A stretch of 64,000 nt of DNA from Lactobacillus panisapium (GCF_019469265.1 NZ_CP048268.1:1939001-2003000); one strand, 5' to 3'. Shown: positions 26,289-36,148, counted from the stretch's first letter. Numbers and translations are program-made. Notes: generated by a model from the letters alone, not told the origin.

Positions 26289-27689
26289 TTAAATATAAAA
26301 AATTCTTCTCTTGCTGGCAGCGCCGTAACCAAAGACCTGAATAAAATGCCGATCAGAGTCAATATTGACAATATAACCTGCGAATTCGGTTTGATGATCA
26401 ATTTGCCGCTTCCAGTTCTTATTGTACTTAGTCGTTAAAACATGGTTAGGGCCCATTAACGCCGAGCAATTAAACAAAATATATTGAATACCATTAATCC
26501 TAAACTGGTCTTCAACATGCCGATGACCGCAAAAGTAAGCAATAATGCGGGCATTTTTGACATTTGTAAAGTCAAAATCGTTTGCCAAGCGAAATTCTGG
26601 CGGAATACCACGGCTTGAATGCATTTGCCCTTTTTCGCCCTGATTAAAGGCAACAAGCAATTCATGAAGTGAACGCCCATTATACTTCAAAGCATTCGAG
26701 CCCTTGCGGTTGATTGGATTACCATGACTCATGAAGACAATGTTTTTGTTGGAAGATTGCTGCAGAATCTCAATGATTTCCTCAATCTGATCTTCCCTAA
26801 TTGCTAACGTAATCTTTGCATCGTAGCGCTTTTGACCTTGTGCATTTAAAATATACGGCAAATCCGAAGTATTGACGGAAATAAAGCGAACATTATCTAC
26901 ATCAAAGTAACAGACACCGTGCTGGCGTGAAATATAATGCACGCCCTTTTGACCGTACATTGCTGGCCACATGATTTTTTCAAATTCATTTTCGGGAAAA
27001 GACGCCTTTAAATCATGACGCTCATCGTACTTATCGTTTTCATCATGATTGCCCTTAATCATCAAGTAAGGGACCTTATCCGACTTAAATGAGTTGCGCA
27101 GCTTGATTAATTCACTTTCACCTAAAAAACCGGTGTCGGAACCATCAATCCAGTCACCAAGATGGACTTTTAAATCTAACAGGCCTGAATCGTCCAAGTA
27201 AGAAAATTCATTAACGTGCGTTAAACCATTCCAGCCATAAAAGTCCGTACTATTGCGGTCTTTATAATGCGTATCGGTGATCACACTAACGTTAACCGAA
27301 TTTTTTCCGGCCCGAATATGGCCTTTGACACGCTTAAGAAATTCGTCTAGGTATTCTTCAACGATAAACCGGCGACCGGTCTTACGGCTAACAAAAGCGC
27401 GGTAACGCTCAAGTTCAGGGCTGAATTCACGAACATATTCCGGTGCCAAGTTAGCAGTCTTTTCTAAACTGAGCGCTTGGTGCAAAACTTCGTCTTCATC
27501 CTTATAGACAGTCAGGTTATACGGTTGATTATTAGGCGTATGCTGCTCGCCATCAACGTGATATTCCCCTACCGTCAAGTAATCCTGCATCGGATCAAGC
27601 GGAACATTTTTTTCACTAAATAAGTGGTGCAGCTTAGCCCCACTAGCACGATCAAATAAACCTATTGCATACTTAAAAACACTCATCAT
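26289..27689 (-). CDS. Calcineurin-like metallophosphoesterase
   Basis: The 466-residue cytosolic protein carries the full metallophosphoesterase motif set: ITDTHYKD (D-x-H), HLGDWIDGSD (GD), IKGNHDEND (GNHD), MSHGNP and FCGHRHVEDQ (GHxH). The first ~130 residues are a separate N-terminal domain of unknown fold. These enzymes use two metal ions to hydrolyse phosphodiesters; the substrate cannot be inferred. A TGAGGC site lies before the ATG pair at 27689/27686. It is flanked by its own terminator and one belonging to the gene before it. Confidence 0.82.
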   Translation of the reverse strand: MMSVFKYAIGLFDRASGAKLHHLFSEKNVPLDPMQDYLTVGEYHVDGEQHTPNNQPYNLTVYKDEDEVLHQALSLEKTANLAPEYVREFSPELERYRAFVSRKTGRRFIVEEYLDEFLKRVKGHIRAGKNSVNVSVITDTHYKDRNSTDFYGWNGLTHVNEFSYLDDSGLLDLKVHLGDWIDGSDTGFLGESELIKLRNSFKSDKVPYLMIKGNHDENDKYDERHDLKASFPENEFEKIMWPAMYGQKGVHYISRQHGVCYFDVDNVRFISVNTSDLPYILNAQGQKRYDAKITLAIREDQIEEIIEILQQSSNKNIVFMSHGNPINRKGSNALKYNGRSLHELLVAFNQGEKGQMHSSRGIPPEFRLANDFDFTNVKNARIIAYFCGHRHVEDQFRINGIQYILFNCSALMGPNHVLTTKYNKNWKRQIDHQTEFAGYIVNIDSDRHFIQVFGYGAASKRRIFYI

Positions 27690-27702
27690 CTTGCCTCAAC
27701 CC

Positions 27703-27734
27703 AAAGAAAAAAGCTGGGCACCTGCCGCAGCTCC
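27703..27734 (-). terminator. Terminator after the 161-aa hypothetical gene
   Basis: Minus-strand AGCTGCGG and CCCAGCT pair around CAGGTG, followed by six T. It lies directly ahead of the phosphoesterase ribosome site. Confidence 0.7.
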
Positions 27735-27739
27735 AAAAA

Positions 27740-28225
27740 TTATGCGTTGCTTGCCAATGCGTGGGCTGCTAAACCGATTGACAAAACTGCATCTTTAGAC
27801 AATACTTCTTGTAACACTTTAGGTGCAATTGCTTGAACCGCACCAATTACCTTTAAACTATAAATTACTACATGTAAATCAACTGACTCATTATAAAAAT
27901 CGTCTTCGTAAGGATCCTCATGATTATATGTCAGATTGATTTGATCCTTATTAGCATAACCATCCACATGATTAGTTAAAATCCGATCGTGTAAGTCAGT
28001 CAACTTATCTGACAAGTCAATCAAAGTTAGTTTATGATCACTCTCAGCTTCATAGTACTGATCTTCCGTCATTTCAAAGTAATCTTTAATCGGATTATGC
28101 AATACATGCAGGTTATCAATTGCTTGATAAACAGCCTCTGCGTCAAAATCTGTTTCTTTATTTAAAATACTTTCTTGATTTTCGGCCAAGTTATCGGCCA
28201 GAGTCACTGTATCTAACTTTTCCAT
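27740..28225 (-). CDS. Acidic hypothetical protein, 161 aa
   Basis: Soluble, acidic (many Asp/Glu, e.g. MTEDQYYEAESDHKLTLIDLSDKL) with a more hydrophobic last ~45 residues (VVIYSLKVIGAVQAIAPKVLQEVL, then VLSIGLAAHALASNA) that may form helices on or near the membrane but lack a clear span. No known family recognised. AGGAGGATACC precedes ATG 28225, a strong start. It is its own transcription unit. Confidence 0.6.
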   Translation of the reverse strand: MEKLDTVTLADNLAENQESILNKETDFDAEAVYQAIDNLHVLHNPIKDYFEMTEDQYYEAESDHKLTLIDLSDKLTDLHDRILTNHVDGYANKDQINLTYNHEDPYEDDFYNESVDLHVVIYSLKVIGAVQAIAPKVLQEVLSKDAVLSIGLAAHALASNA

Positions 28226-28444
28226 GGTATCCTCCTAAAGTTTAGTCTATATTATACCAAAAAAACTAGTATTGCACTTTTCAGGAACAAAATTTTTATT
28301 CTTTTACAGCCGAATTCAGCAACAAACAAAGAAAATTGTCAGCTAAGCAAATATTGCACCATTTTTTAACTAAAAAAAGGAAAAGGTCAATTTTTGCGTA
28401 ATTAGTCATAACAAGAAAATTTTTTAATTAAAGGAGAAACTAAC

Positions 28445-29011
28445 ATGCAAGAAAAAGAACGTTGTCCTTGGAGCAGTTCCACCGATTCCTTAATGGAGCA
28501 ATATCATGACCATGAATGGGGTAAACTCAATTTAGATGAGTCCTACTTATACGAAATGCTGACATTAGAATTATTTCAATCTGGACTTAATTGGTCAGTC
28601 ATCCTACATAAACGGGAAAACTTTCGCCGTGATTTTCACAATTTTATCCCAGCGGAAGTCGCTCAAATGGATGAAAACGACATTAATGATTTAATGCAGG
28701 ATAGTTCCATTGTCCGTAATAGACAAAAGATTACGGCAGCAATTAAGAATGCCCGGGCGATCTTGATTATCGATGCCACGTACGGTAATTTTGCCCATTA
28801 TCTGCAGACTTTTTGTAAAACACCGATTGTGCACCATCCGCTAACACAAGAAGATGTCCCTAGCACAAATAAAATTGCGCAAAAAATGGCCAAGCAAATG
28901 AAAAAAGATGGTTTTTCTTTTGTCGGACCCGTAATTTTATACTCATTCTTACAAGCAGTTGGTCTGATCAATGACCATCTGGAAAATTGCCCGTTTAAAT
29001 ATCACGGATAA
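28445..29011 (+). CDS. tag: DNA-3-methyladenine glycosylase I
   Basis: The 188-residue protein has the Tag hallmarks: RCPWSSSTDSLMEQYHDHEWG at the N-terminus (zinc Cys and the conserved YHDxEWG), FELLTLE-like LYEMLTLELFQSGLNWSVIL with the base-pocket Glu and Trp, IVRNRQKITAAIKNAR, and a C-terminal GPVILYSFLQAVGLINDHLENCPF with the second Cys of the zinc snap. It removes 3-methyladenine from alkylated DNA to start base excision repair. AAAGGAG lies before ATG 28445. Single gene. Confidence 0.93.
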   Translation: MQEKERCPWSSSTDSLMEQYHDHEWGKLNLDESYLYEMLTLELFQSGLNWSVILHKRENFRRDFHNFIPAEVAQMDENDINDLMQDSSIVRNRQKITAAIKNARAILIIDATYGNFAHYLQTFCKTPIVHHPLTQEDVPSTNKIAQKMAKQMKKDGFSFVGPVILYSFLQAVGLINDHLENCPFKYHG

Positions 29012-29064
29012 TTAGCTCAAACTAGCATTTTTTGGAAATTTCAGCCAAATTCAAAAAGTTTCTT

Positions 29065-29850
29065 TTATAAACTTACCAGCCGTTTTTTATCAATTTGAAA
29101 CATTACTAAGCAGTACAGTATGAGTAACAAAGTTACAATACCAGTGACTAATAAGCTAACATTTGCAGTTGGAGCAGTTTCATGTAAAAAATCTGCGGGT
29201 GCATAGCTAACAAGATTAGGTAATTTAATAAAGGCATTTAGTAATAACAGGACAATTTGTAAAATTAAGCTTGAACACATTGCCAAAAACCTATTTTTTA
29301 TCCATAAAGAAGTGACTACACCAAAAATAGCAAACAGACCGCCCCAAAAGCTGGCAAAGATAATTGATAACAAAGCGTGCAATAACGGATGAGAATAATA
29401 AAGTGCGACAAACATCGTATTGATATTAATTACCAAAATATTTTTATTAAGCAAGTTGTCAGGCCTTATGTTAGGTAAAACCATGAACCATGAGCATAAA
29501 TTAATTAGTAACGGAATAGCAGTAACAATAAAACCCGTGATAAATGCAATACTGACATATTGGCGTAATACCCGATTGAGCGGTTCATTGAGCTTAAACT
29601 TGGATAGCAAACCGCTTTGATAATCGTCTTTTAATAAAGTACTTGCAGGTATGCTGGCCAATAGCGGCAACAAAATAAAAAAGGCAATTGGTGCAAAACT
29701 AAAGGAATCAATTCCTAACCAGCGTGTGTATGGCGAATCTTCAGGTGGAATTGTTTTAAGCGGAAAAAATTGTAATCCACTAATAATTACTGCCAGCACT
29801 AAAGCAAAAAAGAACCAGCGCTTTTCAAGACGTGACCATAAGAATTTCAT
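29065..29850 (-). CDS. ABC-2 type membrane protein, last gene of five-gene ABC operon
   Basis: The 261-residue protein has six likely membrane helices and an N-terminus of the kind KFLWSRLEKRWFFFALVLAVI, as in ABC-2 permeases that start with a short amphipathic helix. A soluble loop with KDDYQSGLLSKFKLNEPLNRVLRQYVS resembles the conserved cytosolic stretch of such permeases. It lies 9 bp after the lipoprotein-like gene. Along with 31027 and 31728 it gives three permease-like subunits for one ATPase. Confidence 0.65.
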   Translation of the reverse strand: MKFLWSRLEKRWFFFALVLAVIISGLQFFPLKTIPPEDSPYTRWLGIDSFSFAPIAFFILLPLLASIPASTLLKDDYQSGLLSKFKLNEPLNRVLRQYVSIAFITGFIVTAIPLLINLCSWFMVLPNIRPDNLLNKNILVININTMFVALYYSHPLLHALLSIIFASFWGGLFAIFGVVTSLWIKNRFLAMCSSLILQIVLLLLNAFIKLPNLVSYAPADFLHETAPTANVSLLVTGIVTLLLILYCLVMFQIDKKRLVSL

Positions 29851-29859
29851 AGTTTCTCC

Positions 29860-30390
29860 TTATTCTAAAAGTAATGAATATTTTACAAAGTGATTTTTAA
29901 CAGGAACTAAAAAGCTGAAACGCAGTTTTTGTTCCCGCAACTCATAAGAACTGCGAGGAATTGTGAAATATATTGTGTAAGGCTGCTTATAAAGTTTCTT
30001 AGTAAGAGCCTTACTTGGATCAACTCGGCGCTGATTATGATCATAAATATTATTACTTTGGTTACTAATCCCATAAGGATTATTCAAGAACATATTTGTT
30101 AGAAAATCTTGATTATTTTTCTTCATCCCATAATTAGGCTGGCCATTTTGTTTAATTGAAAGTTGAATTGTTGCCTTGACTTCCCGCCCAGTTTTCTGGA
30201 CCTCAGCTTTGTGAATAATAAAACTAGTGTGATATGCATGCACCCATTCTTTTTTGTGAAAGACGACTTCCTGCGTGACACCGTTCTGTCTTAGACGGGC
30301 GTTAACCCGCTGATAACGGTAAAAGCCAGCGCAGCCAACTAATACTGCAACAAGTATTGCCAAACACCATAATAACTTTTTATTTTTCAT
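29860..30390 (-). CDS. Small anchored protein, possible lipoprotein, of the ABC operon
   Basis: I start at ATG 30390 (MKNKKLLWCLAILVAVLVGC): AAGGAACC precedes it, whereas the longer in-frame start at 30483 lies wholly inside the ATPase gene. The N-terminus is a signal with a LVGC box at Cys20 that could be lipidated, though the next residue context (AGFYRYQR) also allows a simple anchor. The ~155 outside residues have a beta-rich look and no motif. It overlaps the ATPase gene end by 11 bp, so translation is coupled. It may be the accessory factor of this ABC system. Confidence 0.6.
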   Translation of the reverse strand: MKNKKLLWCLAILVAVLVGCAGFYRYQRVNARLRQNGVTQEVVFHKKEWVHAYHTSFIIHKAEVQKTGREVKATIQLSIKQNGQPNYGMKKNNQDFLTNMFLNNPYGISNQSNNIYDHNQRRVDPSKALTKKLYKQPYTIYFTIPRSSYELREQKLRFSFLVPVKNHFVKYSLLLE

Positions 30391-31015
30391 CGTTAATGGT
30401 TCCTTCTTTAACGTAGAGCTGATGGGTTGCAACTTGACTGATAAAATCGCGGTCGTGTGAAGCGATAACAAAGGTGGAGCCATTTTCGCGATACTGCTTA
30501 ATTAGCTTGCTCAATTTCGCAATACTTTCAGTATCAAGCGCATTGGTAGGCTCGTCTAAAACTATCAGCGGATAACTACCCAAAAACGCTTGGGCTATTC
30601 CCAGTTTCTGTTTCATACCTAGCGAAAATTTCTTAACTTTTTGTTTGGGAAATCTTGCCAGGTCAAAGTAGTCCAACAAATCTTCGATTTGTTTATTTGA
30701 AATATTGGGGTCTAGCTTTGCAAGTAATTCTAAATTTTTAGTTGCAGTAAAGTCCTCAATTAAACTAGGATTTTCAATTAAAATGCCTGCTTTAACGGGG
30801 TAAGGGTCCTCTGTTCTTACTGGTTGATTATCGACAGTAACTGTTCCTGAGACCTTGATTAAACCTAAAATGGTTTTCAGTACTAAAGTTTTACCAGAAC
30901 CATTGATTCCTTCTAGGGTGGTAATACTCTTTTGCTCAATATTAGCATTGACATCATGTAAAAGCGGCCGTTTTTTAACAGTTTTGCTTACTTGTTTTAG
31001 CTCAATAAAACTCAT
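30380..31015 (-). CDS. ABC transporter ATPase, compact 211 aa
   Basis: Walker A GINGSGKTL (note Gly-Ser in place of the usual Gly-Ala), signature FSLGMKQKLGIAQAF, Walker B PLIVLDEPTNALD and H-loop IASHDRDF show an ABC-2 exporter ATPase of the BcrA kind. It lacks the C-terminal extension of the paralogue at 19562. The gene order permease, permease, ATPase, lipoprotein, permease on one strand with gaps or overlaps under 12 bp makes a single operon. Confidence 0.8.
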   Translation of the reverse strand: MSFIELKQVSKTVKKRPLLHDVNANIEQKSITTLEGINGSGKTLVLKTILGLIKVSGTVTVDNQPVRTEDPYPVKAGILIENPSLIEDFTATKNLELLAKLDPNISNKQIEDLLDYFDLARFPKQKVKKFSLGMKQKLGIAQAFLGSYPLIVLDEPTNALDTESIAKLSKLIKQYRENGSTFVIASHDRDFISQVATHQLYVKEGTINDEK

Positions 31016-31026
31016 TTGTTTTCTCC

Positions 31027-31731
31027 TTAATCTAAATTGATCCAGTGGTTAGAAAATAAATACAAAATAGTAACTACAATAATGGTACATAGCATTGATA
31101 TTATGTTCGCGTTACCTACTCGCAAAATCATGAGACTGTTCAGTGGATTCAGCGGCCATGATGTATAAGCAGTAATAATTAACAAAACTAGTGGAATAAC
31201 AATGCCAAGTGGTGCGTTATAGCGGCTGATAACTGCCTGAAGCACTAATAATAAAAATGTTCCCCAAAAATTGACGATAAATAATAGAAGCAGAGCTTGC
31301 AGCCCGTGAAAAGCACCAATGCTTAGTTCCTGTAAATTAAATATCTTAGTACATAGGATCATTAATAGTTCTGCCGATGCCGTGAAAACGACAGCTATTA
31401 CCCCAATTAATTCAAGATTGACAGTTAGAAAATTAATTAATGAGTACTGTTGCCCACGTAATTGGACTCCTCTTACGTGCCAAAGCTCCTGAAAGCTATT
31501 TAACACAATTAAAAGTGGCGTAATGAAATAAATAAGCCAAGAAACAGGCAAAGATTTAATTAAATAGTCGGTTCCACGAAACCAAGCTAAATAAAGTGAA
31601 AAATGTGGGTTAGCCCTAAATAATGCAGATTGAACAATAATCAAAAGACCAATTAGTACTCCCCAAAACAGAAAGCGATACCGAATTATCTGCCATAAAT
31701 ACAAAAGTTGATCCCAAAATAAATGTTTCAT
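31027..31731 (-). CDS. ABC-2 type permease subunit
   Basis: A 234-residue protein of about six membrane helices (FLFWGVLIGLLIIVQSAL; LIYFITPLLIVLNSF; LIGVIAVVFTASAELLMILC). It contains the cytosolic EQLWHVRG-like FQELWHVRGVQLRGQQYSL patch before the third helix, matching the position of a similar patch in the last gene. It overlaps the upstream permease gene by 4 bp. Substrate unknown. Confidence 0.6.
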   Translation of the reverse strand: MKHLFWDQLLYLWQIIRYRFLFWGVLIGLLIIVQSALFRANPHFSLYLAWFRGTDYLIKSLPVSWLIYFITPLLIVLNSFQELWHVRGVQLRGQQYSLINFLTVNLELIGVIAVVFTASAELLMILCTKIFNLQELSIGAFHGLQALLLLFIVNFWGTFLLLVLQAVISRYNAPLGIVIPLVLLIITAYTSWPLNPLNSLMILRVGNANIISMLCTIIVVTILYLFSNHWINLD

Positions 31732-32411
31732 AAAATATCCTTTTTAGCTATGACCAAATTTAATACGGCACCTAGTAGCAAGATTAGTCCCACTAAAACG
31801 ATTGAAGATAAAAAGATCATAATCCCTAAGTCTGGTTTAACAAAATCATAGAATAGCGATGGCTTACCATTAACGTTTAACAGGAAAGTCAGACTATTAA
31901 TACCAAAAATCACAACAAAAGTTATTAATTTTTTGTTTGAAAGCAAATAAGTTGTGGCTGTTAAGTAGCCAAAAGATAGTAAAACCAAACACAAGTAAAT
32001 CATGCGCATTAAGATTCCGGGCCAAGACTTAGCAAAAACGGCTAAATAACCACTGGCGATCATCATCGGAATAATGGCGATTAGCCAAATGAATACCATA
32101 ATTACAATGGGAATTAAAATACGATAAATAGTTTGCAGGATAAAAACTTTTCGTGTTTGGCAGCATAATGCATCAGCTATGCGATACTTTAACGTACTTA
32201 AAAGCACAATTGTAAAAGTCGGAATTATTCCTAAAAAAATATTATATCTTTGAAAAACGGACTGGATTAATCCGGCTTCAGACGGAACAGTAGATTTTAA
32301 AAATGAAAATGCGGCTAGTACAAGGCCAACAACTACTAAGGCAAAAAGAGAATAGTTTTTTAAAAAAGCACGGTTGAGAATTGTTTGTTGCCTAATGACA
32401 TTACGCTGCAA
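31728..32411 (-). CDS. ABC-2 type permease subunit, first gene of the operon, TTG start
   Basis: The start is TTG 32411, placed 8 bases after AAAAAAGGAG; no in-frame ATG is near. The 227-residue product is a six-helix membrane protein with SLFALVVVGLVLAAFSFL at its N-terminus and a basic loop SLKYRIADALCCQTRKVF. It heads the five-gene ABC operon. The large AT-rich upstream region has the space for regulation but no operator is obvious. Confidence 0.58.
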   Translation of the reverse strand: MQRNVIRQQTILNRAFLKNYSLFALVVVGLVLAAFSFLKSTVPSEAGLIQSVFQRYNIFLGIIPTFTIVLLSTLKYRIADALCCQTRKVFILQTIYRILIPIVIMVFIWLIAIIPMMIASGYLAVFAKSWPGILMRMIYLCLVLLSFGYLTATTYLLSNKKLITFVVIFGINSLTFLLNVNGKPSLFYDFVKPDLGIMIFLSSIVLVGLILLLGAVLNLVIAKKDIL

Positions 32412-32747
32412 TTATTTGTCTCCTTTTTTAATAAGATTATGAGTCATTGTGAGTATAATTAAACAAAATTAATAATTCTTACTATTTCCTCTTATAATAC
32501 TCCACATTTGCTTTATTACATATGTAAAAATTAAATTTTTAGCTTTTAATGACTAATTATTTTATATATTCAATATAGCTTATATATTATTTCTAACTAT
32601 ATAAAAGAAGATAGCTTGCAGATAAAAACAGACTAGCTTAGTTATTAGGCTGATCTGTTTACCTTGCTTTGCTAATTTGGCCAAAATAAAAACCCCGAAG
32701 TTAGCACAACTTCAGGGTTTACATTATTTTATTTACTTATTTATTTT
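32412..32747. other. Intergenic region with the terminator of the phn operon
   Basis: At 32686-32720 AACCCCGAAGTT pairs with AACTTCAGGGTT (one mismatch, 5-base loop) with T on the minus side: the terminator of the phosphonate-type operon ending at 32748. The remaining part is AT-rich, with the likely promoter of the ABC operon; no gene seen. Confidence 0.7.
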
Positions 32748-33560
32748 TTAGACCAATTTCTTCCGGATCCAACCTGAAATCCAGTCAATAACGATTACCA
32801 TGATAATGATTCCCAATAGGATAATTCCTACACGATTCCATTGACGATACTGCAAAGCAATAATCAATGGGTACCCAATACCACCAGCACCAACTAAACC
32901 AAGGATTGAAGCCGAACGAATTGAGACGTCAAAACGATATAAGGTGTTAGAAATTAGGGCAGGCAGCAAGTTAGGCAATGTGGCAAACATGACAATATTA
33001 GTCTTTGAGCCTCCAGCTGCAGTTACGGCTTCATTAGGTCCATCGTCGAGATTTTCGATTGCTTCAGAAAAGAGCTTGGCCAGCATCCCCACTGAGTGGA
33101 AACCTAAAGCCAGCACTCCGGCCGCAGATCCTGGGCCGACAGCCTTAATAAACATTAAAGCCAAAACAATTTCTGGAAATGACCGAATAATTGCCAAGAC
33201 AATCTTGCCAGTCCGCGACACGTACCACTTTTTATGCTTGGTATGTGCTGCCCAAAAGGCAAACGGTAAAGAAATGATGGCTGAAATGAATGTTCCTAAA
33301 AAGGCAATACAGACTGTTTCCCACAGCTGTGAAACAAGGTCCTCGCCTGTCCCGTTATAAACATAAGACCAATCGGGGTGAAAAATACCGGCAAAAATAG
33401 CACCGGCTATCTGCCCAGCTGTTTCTTTAATTCCGCCAAAGTCAATTCCCGTACATGACCAGATGATTAACACAACGGTAATGATTGCCACGCCCCAGTG
33501 CAGCAAACGTTTTTTCATATCAACTGGTTTAGGAGGTAATTTTTTCATTGAAGTATCCAT
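32748..33560 (-). CDS. phnE: Phosphonate-type ABC importer permease (second PhnE)
   Basis: A 270-residue permease with six membrane helices and the family's EAA loop (GPNEAVTAAGGSKTNIVMFATLPNLLPALISNTLY) followed by RSASILGLVGAGGIGYPL, which is the characteristic end of PhnE. It begins at the base where the first phnE ends, so the two are coupled and probably form a heterodimeric channel. Its substrate could be phosphonate, phosphite or a related oxyanion; no C-P lyase or phosphonatase genes are in the window. Confidence 0.85.
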   Translation of the reverse strand: MDTSMKKLPPKPVDMKKRLLHWGVAIITVVLIIWSCTGIDFGGIKETAGQIAGAIFAGIFHPDWSYVYNGTGEDLVSQLWETVCIAFLGTFISAIISLPFAFWAAHTKHKKWYVSRTGKIVLAIIRSFPEIVLALMFIKAVGPGSAAGVLALGFHSVGMLAKLFSEAIENLDDGPNEAVTAAGGSKTNIVMFATLPNLLPALISNTLYRFDVSIRSASILGLVGAGGIGYPLIIALQYRQWNRVGIILLGIIIMVIVIDWISGWIRKKLV

Positions 33561-34363
33561 TATTTCATCAACGCCTCCCGCGATTTAGACGAAACGTAAT
33601 CAATTAAGACAACTACCAAAATAATTACGATAATAATTGTTCCTGTCTTCGGGTAGTCGAAAACCTGCAGAGTTTCTTGCAAGTATAGTCCGATACCGCC
33701 GGCACCAATATAACCTAAAACAGTCGAAGCACGAACGTTAATTTCAAAGGCATATAAGCAATATGAAATAAAGTACGTCATTACTTGGGGTAAAACCGCA
33801 AAGAAAATAATTTGCAGCTTGTTGGCACCCACAGCCGTCAGCGCTTCAATTGGACCAGGATCAATTGTTTCAATTGCTTCGTAAAAAAGCTTGACCACAA
33901 TCCCAAAAGTACAAATTGCTAAGGCTAAAATACCGGCAACCGGCCCGATTCCGACAATGGCAACAAAGATTGCACCTAATAACAGATCTGGTACGGTTCT
34001 GATAATATTCATGATTATCCGCAAAATACCGGTAACTGCCTTGTTTTTCACGATATTCCGTGCAATAAGCAAAGAATAGATAAAAGCAATGGCAGAGCCA
34101 ATAACTGTTCCCAAGATAGCCATTTTAATGGTTTCTAATAACAGTGGAATAACTGCGCCTAAGTACGACCAATTCGGATGCAGCATTTGCAGAAAAATAT
34201 CTGCGAACTGACTAAAATTGCTAAACAGCGCACCTAAACTGGTTTTAGTAACCTTAGTTGAGACAATCAGACCAACAATAAAGAGCAGCAGCCAAAATAA
34301 GTTTAAAATTTTGAATTTTTTCTTTGGCAAAGCCATTAAATTATCTTGATCTGCCTTACTCAT
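33560..34363 (-). CDS. phnE: Phosphonate-type ABC importer permease (first PhnE)
   Basis: Start ATG 34363 ([10 protein letters not shown]) overlaps the phnC stop by 8 bases in ATGAGTAA, a classic coupling, and has GGTGG upstream; a longer start at 34414 lies inside phnC. The 267-residue permease has six helices with the EAA loop [28 protein letters not shown] and [18 protein letters not shown]. It pairs with the second PhnE. Confidence 0.85.
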   Translation of the reverse strand: MSKADQDNLMALPKKKFKILNLFWLLLFIVGLIVSTKVTKTSLGALFSNFSQFADIFLQMLHPNWSYLGAVIPLLLETIKMAILGTVIGSAIAFIYSLLIARNIVKNKAVTGILRIIMNIIRTVPDLLLGAIFVAIVGIGPVAGILALAICTFGIVVKLFYEAIETIDPGPIEALTAVGANKLQIIFFAVLPQVMTYFISYCLYAFEINVRASTVLGYIGAGGIGLYLQETLQVFDYPKTGTIIIVIILVVVLIDYVSSKSREALMK

Positions 34364-35129
34364 CTTGATCACCACCGCTGTAAATTTGATCAAACGTTGC
34401 TTCAGACGTCTCACTCATCTTGCCATCATAAATGATCTCACCCGCACGTACGCCAATTACCCGCTTACCAAATTCACGTGCTAATTGAACGCTGTGCAAG
34501 TTAATTACAACTGTCATGCCGTGTTTTTCGTTTAGCATCTTAAGATCTTGCATTACGCGGCGTGAAGTTTGCGGATCAAGTGAAGCCGTAGGCTCATCGG
34601 CTAAGATAATATCTGGGTCCTGAGTCAACACCCGGGCAATTGCAACTCTTTGTTGCTGCCCACCGGATAATTCATCAGCCCGCGAATATACCTTGTCAGC
34701 CAAGTCGACCTGTTTAAGTGCATCATAGGCACGCTCTTTATCTTCTTGCGTGAATAGATTCAAGGTACTCTTCCAAGTTGGATAATACCCCACACGACCA
34801 GTCAGGACGTTCCGCAAGACACTCGAACGCTTAACCAGATTAAAGCTCTGAAAGATCATTCCAATATTGCGGCGGAGCATCCGCAATTCTTTACCTTTGG
34901 CTTGGGTAATTGATTCACCGTTAATTAAAATATCACCTGCAGTAATATCAATTAACCGGTTAATTGAGCGCAAAAGTGTTGATTTACCAGCACCTGATAG
35001 CCCAACAATAACGACAAATTCACCTTTATTGATAGTTAAATTGACGTCTTTTAAACCAACAACATCTTTGCCATAGACTTTTTTAACGTTTTTTAATTCA
35101 ATTATTGGCTTAACTGCAGAATCTGCCAT
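34356..35129 (-). CDS. phnC: Phosphonate-type ABC importer ATPase
   Basis: The 257-residue ATPase shows Walker [11 protein letters not shown]-loop [23 protein letters not shown] (a PhnC-specific stretch), signature [15 protein letters not shown] and Walker [15 protein letters not shown]. It powers uptake through the two PhnE permeases with substrate delivered by the PhnD lipoproteins. It lies 18 bp after phnD. Confidence 0.9.
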   Translation of the reverse strand: MADSAVKPIIELKNVKKVYGKDVVGLKDVNLTINKGEFVVIVGLSGAGKSTLLRSINRLIDITAGDILINGESITQAKGKELRMLRRNIGMIFQSFNLVKRSSVLRNVLTGRVGYYPTWKSTLNLFTQEDKERAYDALKQVDLADKVYSRADELSGGQQQRVAIARVLTQDPDIILADEPTASLDPQTSRRVMQDLKMLNEKHGMTVVINLHSVQLAREFGKRVIGVRAGEIIYDGKMSETSEATFDQIYSGGDQDE

Positions 35130-35147
35130 TATAAACTTCCTTTACCT

Positions 35148-36080
35148 TTATTTTTTAGTTGATTCGATAATCTTTTCGTATTTACGAACAACATTAAAGT
35201 CGCTGTCCTTGCTGGTAACGTAGCCTTCGTGAGTATAAATACTTTCGATAATCTTTCTACCTTTTTTCGACTTACCTATATCAATAAATGCATTGGCTAA
35301 CTTCTTACGGAAAGACTTAGACATGCTTGGCACAACAGAAATTGTGTCATTTGGAATTGGCTTAGTGAAGTAAATTGGCACAACTTGGCTCATGATCTTT
35401 GGGTTGTCCTTCTTAACAATTGTCCGTGCATCTTCGAAAACAAAGGCAGCATCAGTATCACCATTAAGAACGTTTAACACAGACTGATCTTGACCAGTAA
35501 CAGTTACTAACTTGCAGCTCTTCTTAACATCAAGACCCTTTTCCTTCAATTCAGCGATTGGGTAAACATAACCAGCTGAAGAAGTTGGGCTTTGGATGGA
35601 GATTGATTTACCCTTTAAGTCTTTCCATGACTTGATGTTAGAGCCTTTTTTAACTAGAATTTCTGCACGATAAGTGTTAACTAAATTCTTAGTTGGACGA
35701 CCACCTGGCTGCTTAACACCATATCTTTGTGCTTGAAGCAAGACATCGGCAGCACCTTGTTTATGAGCTAAAACATAGCCATTTGGTGGCAGAAAACCAA
35801 CATCAACTTTCTTTGACTTCATTGCTTCTACAACCGTATTGTAATCAGTTGACATTGAAACATGAACTGGAATACCTAAACGATCGGATAACATCTTTTC
35901 AAGTGGCTTAGCACGAGATTCCAGCTCAGTTGCAGCTTGACTAGGCACAAATTGAACATTTAATTCTTTTGGCGTGCCACTGCTATTTTCGCTTTTGCTT
36001 TTACCTGAACAAGCAGTCGCCATAACTGCTACTAATAAAACAGCAGCGCCAGCTAACAATTTTCTAAATTTTTTCATCAT
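35148..36080 (-). CDS. phnD: Phosphonate-type substrate-binding lipoprotein PhnD (operon copy)
   Basis: A 310-residue lipoprotein: signal peptide with lipobox ATAC, then a PhnD/TauT-like periplasmic-binding fold with the conserved KPLEKMLSDRLGIPVHVSMSTDYNTVVEAMKSKKVDVGFLPPNGYVLAHKQGAA and DTDAAFVFEDARTIV. It is ~70% alike to the second copy at 36393-37328, from which it arose by tandem duplication. Two ATG codons (36080, 36077) follow GGGAGGGC. Transcription must pass an attenuator-like hairpin (36098-36146) just before the start. Confidence 0.88.
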   Translation of the reverse strand: MMKKFRKLLAGAAVLLVAVMATACSGKSKSENSSGTPKELNVQFVPSQAATELESRAKPLEKMLSDRLGIPVHVSMSTDYNTVVEAMKSKKVDVGFLPPNGYVLAHKQGAADVLLQAQRYGVKQPGGRPTKNLVNTYRAEILVKKGSNIKSWKDLKGKSISIQSPTSSAGYVYPIAELKEKGLDVKKSCKLVTVTGQDQSVLNVLNGDTDAAFVFEDARTIVKKDNPKIMSQVVPIYFTKPIPNDTISVVPSMSKSFRKKLANAFIDIGKSKKGRKIIESIYTHEGYVTSKDSDFNVVRKYEKIIESTKK

Positions 36081-36093
36081 GCCCTCCCAGACA

Positions 36094-36148
36094 TAAAAAA
36101 AGACTTAATCTAATAACACTAACGTGAAATTATCTTTAAGTCTTTTAA
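36094..36148 (-). terminator. Attenuator-like terminator just before phnD
   Basis: Minus-strand AAAAGACTTAA (36136-36146) pairs with TTAAGTCTTTT (36098-36108), with inner pairs AAT-CAC/GTG-ATT in the loop, then seven T and, 11 bases on, the phnD ribosome site. It lies in the phnD leader, not after a separate gene apart from the mini-ORF. Confidence 0.7.
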
